A stretch of DNA of 64,000 bases, taken from assembly GCF_025602895.1 (NCBI RefSeq), contig NW_026516224.1:310001-374000 (forward strand), in the 5' to 3' direction. The position numbers and the translations under genes are program-made. A model generated the notes under the pieces. It made no database searches. It had not been told where the DNA came from and saw only the letters and a list, made by a program, of their open reading frames with translations. This DNA is from Polychytrium aggregatum (lineage: Eukaryota > Chytridiomycota > Chytridiomycetes > Polychytriales). Positions 60,148 through 64,000 of this stretch are shown here, in pieces. How positions within the stretch are numbered: position 1 is the stretch's first letter; each line of letters opens with the position of its first letter.

Positions 60148-60690
60148 CTACTGGACTCGTCTCTCGACCAAGACATCGACGCCGTCCTTGTAGCCCTGGG
60201 TGGCCGAGAAGATAATGCGGAGCTGGCTAGGGTCGAGCAGCTTGAGGTTATACCGCTGGAGCGTTCGGATAAGGAACACCTTGTTGTAGCCAAAGGAAGC
60301 AGTAGAAGCGAAAGTGTGTCAACAGTGGGTCAACCAGCGAGAGGTGCAAAGTGGGCACATGAATGTCCTTAGCAAATATCTCTGATGATCGATCATGCCC
60401 GGCCAGCGCATACGTCGGCTTGGACAGATATTTGTACCAACGTCGCTGCTCTGCTTTCTCTCACCTTGGTTTCGATGTTGGCCATTTTCTGGCCGATGCA
60501 GTTCATCGGACCATCGCCAAATGGCAAGAAGCTGCCAGGCACTATCGGCTCGCTCCAGCGATCGGGGTTGAAGGTATTGGGATCCTTCCAGTACTTGGGG
60601 TTGCGGTGCAGGTGCGAGACAACCAAGACGACGTTGGTCTTGCGGTTCAAGTGACAGATGATCAAATCACGGGTGAGTCCTCGAAGCCCC
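60148..60690 (-). pseudogene. Cytochrome P450, isolated 3' end
   Basis: Two exons are read, about 60690-60465 and 60279-60148, joined in phase 0. They encode only the last about 115 residues of a P450: NVVLVVSHLHRNPKYW, DPNTFNPDRW, the heme-binding loop FLPFGDGPMNCIGQKMA with its Cys ligand, then a beta-rich end with LVERRVQ. The usual 380 upstream residues (I-helix, ExxR) are not present before the Fanzor gene, which starts about 340 bp upstream. The fragment was probably cut off by transposon insertion, or its upstream exons lie beyond the element. Confidence 0.75.
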
Positions 60691-61031
60691 CGGTCGCGGA
60701 GAGGCGAGCGAAGGGTTGATGCACATATCGGCAACAGCATATGACCCATATCCGTTCAGGATCCCTCGCTCAAAGGGCCGACAAGAGGGCGATAAAAAGA
60801 CTCTGGCTCTGTATATCGAGAGCGCATCACATCAAAAGGCGAACGACGGTTCGAGCGATCCGCTGCACTTACCCCCTTCGCCACAGGATAGCCCCGAATG
60901 TGTGTGTCGCGGCTGGCCACACGCGGGATACACTTTATTCAGAAAAAAAACGGGACAATATAGCCGTTTCCATGAACATGTAGTATGTGCTGTGCTTGCG
61001 TCAAGCAAAGCCACAAGAAATAAAAAACAGA
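60691..61031. other. Fanzor 3' flank, candidate guide-RNA region
   Basis: About 340 bp between the P450 remnant and the Fanzor stop. On the minus strand there is an AATAAA signal (60942-60947) after a long T run (60948-60955 region). In this class of nuclease the guide RNA usually spans the gene's 3' end and the element end, so this is the place to look for it. No RNA structure was computed. Confidence 0.35.
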
Positions 61032-63398
61032 TCACTTTGGCAGCCTCCGAGTGAAGACCACCGGTCGCTCTCCGGTCTCCACAATCGACCTGCACACCGT
61101 GATCATGTTGCGCGCCGCATTGACGTCGCGATTCCACACTGTCCGGCAGCTGGGATTCTTGCAGCTCCTGACAAAGTGGGAATTCGCAACACTGGGCGCA
61201 TCGAGTCCTTCCAACCGAACTGGCTCCAGGCACTTGGAGCACACTTGCGAGGTGTTGAACTCGTTCGTCGAGGCCACCTTGACGCTTCCATGAGGGTGAT
61301 TGGGACGGCGTCGGTGGTGCTCGAATTGCTCAAAGTACCGAGCAAACCGCTGCCTCCGAGGGCTGGATGCATAGCCCTTGCCTTGACGCCATGACGCATT
61401 GCCAAAGGCGATCACCACATCGGTCCGTATCGGGGCGTGCTTCAGGACGGCCTTGCACATCCTGTCGACGGCCACTTGGCGCCTCTTGTGGCCTGTGAAG
61501 CGATGGTGACGGGCCTTCTTGCCAAGGTGGAAGTCGAGCTGTACTCGCGGCTCCGGTCGCAGGACATGGGTGAGATGGACCTTGAAAGCCTCCGAGGACG
61601 ACACCTTGGGCGAGGGAGTGGTCGACATCCAGGTCTCGATGCTGAGTCGATACTTCATGGTATTGTGCCACTTGGTGTTGGACGTATGGCCACACATGTG
61701 CTGGTAGTGGCCATTCGAGAATGAGACCACCTCGTCTTGGTGGCCCGGTGCTTGGATGACCGCCGTGAAGATGGAGCCGACTCCAGGATCGATGCCAATC
61801 CAAGTGGTGCGGTTGGGGTCTGGGTTGCCAATGTGCTCCTGGATGCGCTGCTCGGCAGTCGGAGGAGGCTCGATGGTCTCGGTGTGATCAGTTCGACGCA
61901 CAAACTTGACGAGGCCGATGGTGCATCCAATTCCATCGGTGCTGATCTCGTAGTTGAACAGCTTCTTGTCCCTGACCCGCTCTTGGAAGAGGGAACTACG
62001 CAGCTTGAAGCAACTGCGCCAGAGACGATCCTGGTTGTTGATGCCGTCCTCACCTTCTTCCTTGAGCTTGTCCCTGGTGAGTCTAAGACGATGTTCGGTG
62101 TCAAGGAGTTGCCAGAGAGTGACCGTGTCAATCTTGACATACTTGGCCGTGGCAGTGCACAGAGGGACCATCGTGCACACGGCCGGAGGAGTGTCCAGAG
62201 CGAGCTGCTTGAGTGCCCAGTTGATCCTGGCGGCCAGCTTGTTGATCTTGGACTTGGTGGTGCCGAGCTCCGACTTGGCCGTGGTGAACCTCTTGTCGTC
62301 GGAGGGAATGCCTTGGGTAGTGAGCTCGTCCAGCTTGGCCTGGCGCTGCAGCTCGGTGACTCGGAGGGCGGGCATGTCACAGTCGATCCACTTGTGGACA
62401 TTGTCGACCATCTTGTCTCGGGCGAGGATTCTCACATGGTGTGAGAGGCGATGGAGGGCCCGGAAGCGGTCCTGGTCGTTGCTGTACCGAAACTCGTCCA
62501 GGACGTGGCCAAAGTCTGGATAGAGGAACTCGAGATCGGCCTTGGGTGGAGTCTGCCCTGGTTTCTCGAAGAGCTCGAGACAGGCCTCGATGGCGTCGTG
62601 CTTATGCTTGTTGGCTGGGAAGACGGCAGCGCAGAAGCGGCGAAGGAGTCGCCAGTAGGCCAGGTTGAGGTGGGTGGTGCAGTTGGTGGCATAGGCATTG
62701 ACAGCCAGTGTGAGAAGCTGACTGTGAGCACCATCAGGCAGACGAGGGGCCGGAGGCAGGTCTGTGTGCCGAGTGGTCTGGTAGTCGCGAAAGGAAGCGA
62801 CCAGATGCTCGTTGTATTTCTCATTGTCCCCGGTCGGCGAGAGGGCATCGGCCTGGACGATCCTGAAGCATTGGCGGATGAAAGCAGGGGTGGACTTGGA
62901 GATGACGGGGACGGGAATATCCTGCTCGATGCACCGGAGGATGTGCAGGTTGAGCAGCCTGGATGCCTCGAACTGGATCTGGGTCATGGCCTCGACGGTG
63001 GCCTGGATCTTGTCGCGGAGAGCGGGATTGAGACAACAGCCATCCATCGTCTGCTTGAAGCAGCTGAACTGAGGGGCGGATGACCTTCCATCCACGAGTG
63101 GGACGACAGAACTCTTGAGGGGCCGGTATTTGGGACATTTGCTGGTGTTGCTTCGCTCGTGGTCGGTACCGTCGCACTGGCGACATCGCTTGACAGGACC
63201 AGATGAGGGACCAGGCTCGGTGGGATCGACATCCATTGGATCTGCAGAAGCAGTGGTGGTGAGCGACGGAGCAACAGACGACCAAGCATGCGTGGGGTCA
63301 GAAGACGAACCAGAGACAGGCTCCGACTGTGACTTGGCTTTCTTGGGCCTGGGTGGCCGAGGCTGGCCATCACCGGTACCCTTGCGCTTCGGAGGCAT
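61032..63398 (-). CDS. Fanzor (eukaryotic TnpB-like RNA-guided nuclease)
   Basis: An intact, intronless 788-residue gene from a true ATG (MPPKRKGTG). Fanzors are transposon-borne eukaryotic relatives of TnpB/Cas12 that cut DNA with a guide RNA. The N-terminus is disordered with basic nuclear signals (PPKRK, RPKKAK). A zinc-knuckle-like motif CRQCDGTDHERSNTSKC is at about residues 93-109. RuvC-I is GIDPGVGSIFTA (D537). The usual RuvC-II Glu site reads VVIAFGNAS, with no acid. A Glu instead precedes the zinc ribbon in STNEFNTSQVCSKC (E713), the rearranged site described for Fan. Confidence 0.9.
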   Translation of the reverse strand: MPPKRKGTGDGQPRPPRPKKAKSQSEPVSGSSSDPTHAWSSVAPSLTTTASADPMDVDPTEPGPSSGPVKRCRQCDGTDHERSNTSKCPKYRPLKSSVVPLVDGRSSAPQFSCFKQTMDGCCLNPALRDKIQATVEAMTQIQFEASRLLNLHILRCIEQDIPVPVISKSTPAFIRQCFRIVQADALSPTGDNEKYNEHLVASFRDYQTTRHTDLPPAPRLPDGAHSQLLTLAVNAYATNCTTHLNLAYWRLLRRFCAAVFPANKHKHDAIEACLELFEKPGQTPPKADLEFLYPDFGHVLDEFRYSNDQDRFRALHRLSHHVRILARDKMVDNVHKWIDCDMPALRVTELQRQAKLDELTTQGIPSDDKRFTTAKSELGTTKSKINKLAARINWALKQLALDTPPAVCTMVPLCTATAKYVKIDTVTLWQLLDTEHRLRLTRDKLKEEGEDGINNQDRLWRSCFKLRSSLFQERVRDKKLFNYEISTDGIGCTIGLVKFVRRTDHTETIEPPPTAEQRIQEHIGNPDPNRTTWIGIDPGVGSIFTAVIQAPGHQDEVVSFSNGHYQHMCGHTSNTKWHNTMKYRLSIETWMSTTPSPKVSSSEAFKVHLTHVLRPEPRVQLDFHLGKKARHHRFTGHKRRQVAVDRMCKAVLKHAPIRTDVVIAFGNASWRQGKGYASSPRRQRFARYFEQFEHHRRRPNHPHGSVKVASTNEFNTSQVCSKCLEPVRLEGLDAPSVANSHFVRSCKNPSCRTVWNRDVNAARNMITVCRSIVETGERPVVFTRRLPK

Positions 63399-63645
63399 GG
63401 GAACAGAGGATGCTGGATGCCTGCCAGTGGTACTGGTCAGAGCAGAGACTTTTTTTATCGTACAATAGCGCGATGATCAGATCAAGGCGAGATGAGGGAA
63501 GAAAGCAGCAGGACGAAGGTGTGGCATTTATACCCGAGAGCAGGAGCCCGTCTGTGCGGGCTGGTTGGGGGGGTGACCCTGTTCAAAAATCGCCGAGAGG
63601 TTCAAGCCAGGGATGTGAACGCGAAAATGGCGGAGTTGACGTGAT
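63399..63645. other. Gap between Fanzor and transposase fragment
   Basis: About 250 bp that should hold the Fanzor promoter. A T run (63450-63456) lies about 50 bp before the ATG and a poly-G run is at 63567-63573. No gene is seen. Confidence 0.4.
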
Positions 63646-64000
63646 TCACACCCAGAAGCGCATCGCTCGCTCAATCAGCCGTGGGAAGACATCTGGAAGC
63701 ACCCTCCGCACGGCAGACTCAAACAGGGTCACCATCCCGATCTTGAACCCCTCGGACGCATTCAGCGCTGCTGCCTTCCTGTACTGATGCTTCACAATCC
63801 CAAAGAAGTTCTCGATGGGATTGAAGTCGGGTGAAGCAGGTGGGGTGAAAATCACTGACCATCCTCGGCGCTCGATGCAGCACACCAGAGTGGTTGATGG
63901 CAAATGCAGCCGAGACAGACTTGTGTTTCATGTGATTGCGCTGGCGAAGCGGAGCACCCTTCGGTGAGTATCCGTAGAGAGGGAAAATGGATCTCCTGAT
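63646..64000 (-). pseudogene. Tc1/mariner-IS630 DDE transposase, C-terminal fragment
   Basis: Read from the right edge, one frame gives GYSPKGAPLRQRNHMKHKS then SVSAAFAI, typical of the middle of Tc1/IS630-type transposases. The frame then changes near 63890, and the other frame gives RRGWSVIFTPPASPDFNPIE, with the third catalytic acid in PIENFFG, ending at 63646. The stretch that should carry the second catalytic Asp is missing between the two, so the gene is broken by a deletion or frameshift. It lies on the same strand as Fanzor and 250 bp upstream of it. The 5' part is outside the window. Confidence 0.75.

Noticed and set aside
61032-63398. Bacterial TnpB or contamination
   Set aside because: The flanks are eukaryotic, a second degraded copy lies in the same contig beside RTT109, and the active-site layout and nuclear signals are those of Fanzor.
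1-64000. tRNA, 5S rRNA or other structural RNA genes
   Set aside because: No stretch with the expected internal promoter boxes and cloverleaf arms was recognised by eye; a covariance search was not possible.

Overview
This is a gene-dense, GC-rich, intron-rich nuclear segment of a fungus. Introns are mostly short (about 60-250 bp, a few to 900 bp) with GTRNG donors and YAG acceptors, and coding runs on both strands. Fungal markers include RTT109, an Afi1/MesA polarity factor, a fused BIO3-BIO1 and a xi-class GST. A possible SAS-6-type head protein, an Argonaute and a Fanzor nuclease point by inference to a flagellated lineage such as Chytridiomycota. No rRNA, tRNA or CRISPR array was recognised. 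Exon boundaries were read by hand and checked by phase arithmetic, so individual splice sites may be off by a few bases.

Layout. 1-1469 (-): 5' part of a membrane protein. 1665-2135: decayed copy of the end of a gene at 38.8-39.6 kb. 3299-7115 (+): Argonaute. 7599-11657 (-): a protein with two SAS-6-like heads, divergent from a SMYD-like SET protein (11893-13261 +). 13749-20324 (-): Afi1/MesA-like DENN protein. 20947-22508 (+): glutathionyl-hydroquinone reductase. 23136-24229 (+): universal stress protein. 25139-28485 (-): MFS transporter. 29219-36150 (-): P4 flippase. 36830-37010: Fanzor remnant. 37232-38644 (+): RTT109. 38825-39642 (-): end of an unknown gene. 40335-42704 (-) and 43839-47364 (+): divergent biotin genes BIO2 and BIO3-BIO1. 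47789-52392 (-): PMC1-type Ca2+ pump. 53340-55025 (-): leucine-rich repeat protein. 55869-57839 (-): a zinc-finger domain in frame with phosphopantothenoylcysteine decarboxylase. 58127-59464 (+): pICln. 60148-60690 (-): orphan cytochrome P450 3' end. 61032-63398 (-): intact Fanzor. 63646-64000 (-): broken Tc1/mariner-IS630 transposase running off the window.

Functional links. BIO2 and BIO3-BIO1 share one 1.1 kb divergent intergenic region and together cover the last three steps of biotin synthesis. The PPCDC gene belongs to CoA synthesis and shares a 287 bp divergent promoter with the snRNP-assembly chaperone pICln. The flippase, Ca2+ pump, MFS carrier and Afi1-like protein are membrane or polarity functions with no evident operon-like logic. 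The right end (P450 end, Fanzor, transposase fragment) looks like a transposon-disrupted locus.

Most notable: the Fanzor with its rearranged RuvC active site and a second degenerate copy 24 kb away; the zinc-finger/PPCDC fusion; Argonaute with Asp in place of the catalytic glutamate finger; heptad repeats in the flippase tail; and the tandem SAS-6-like heads.
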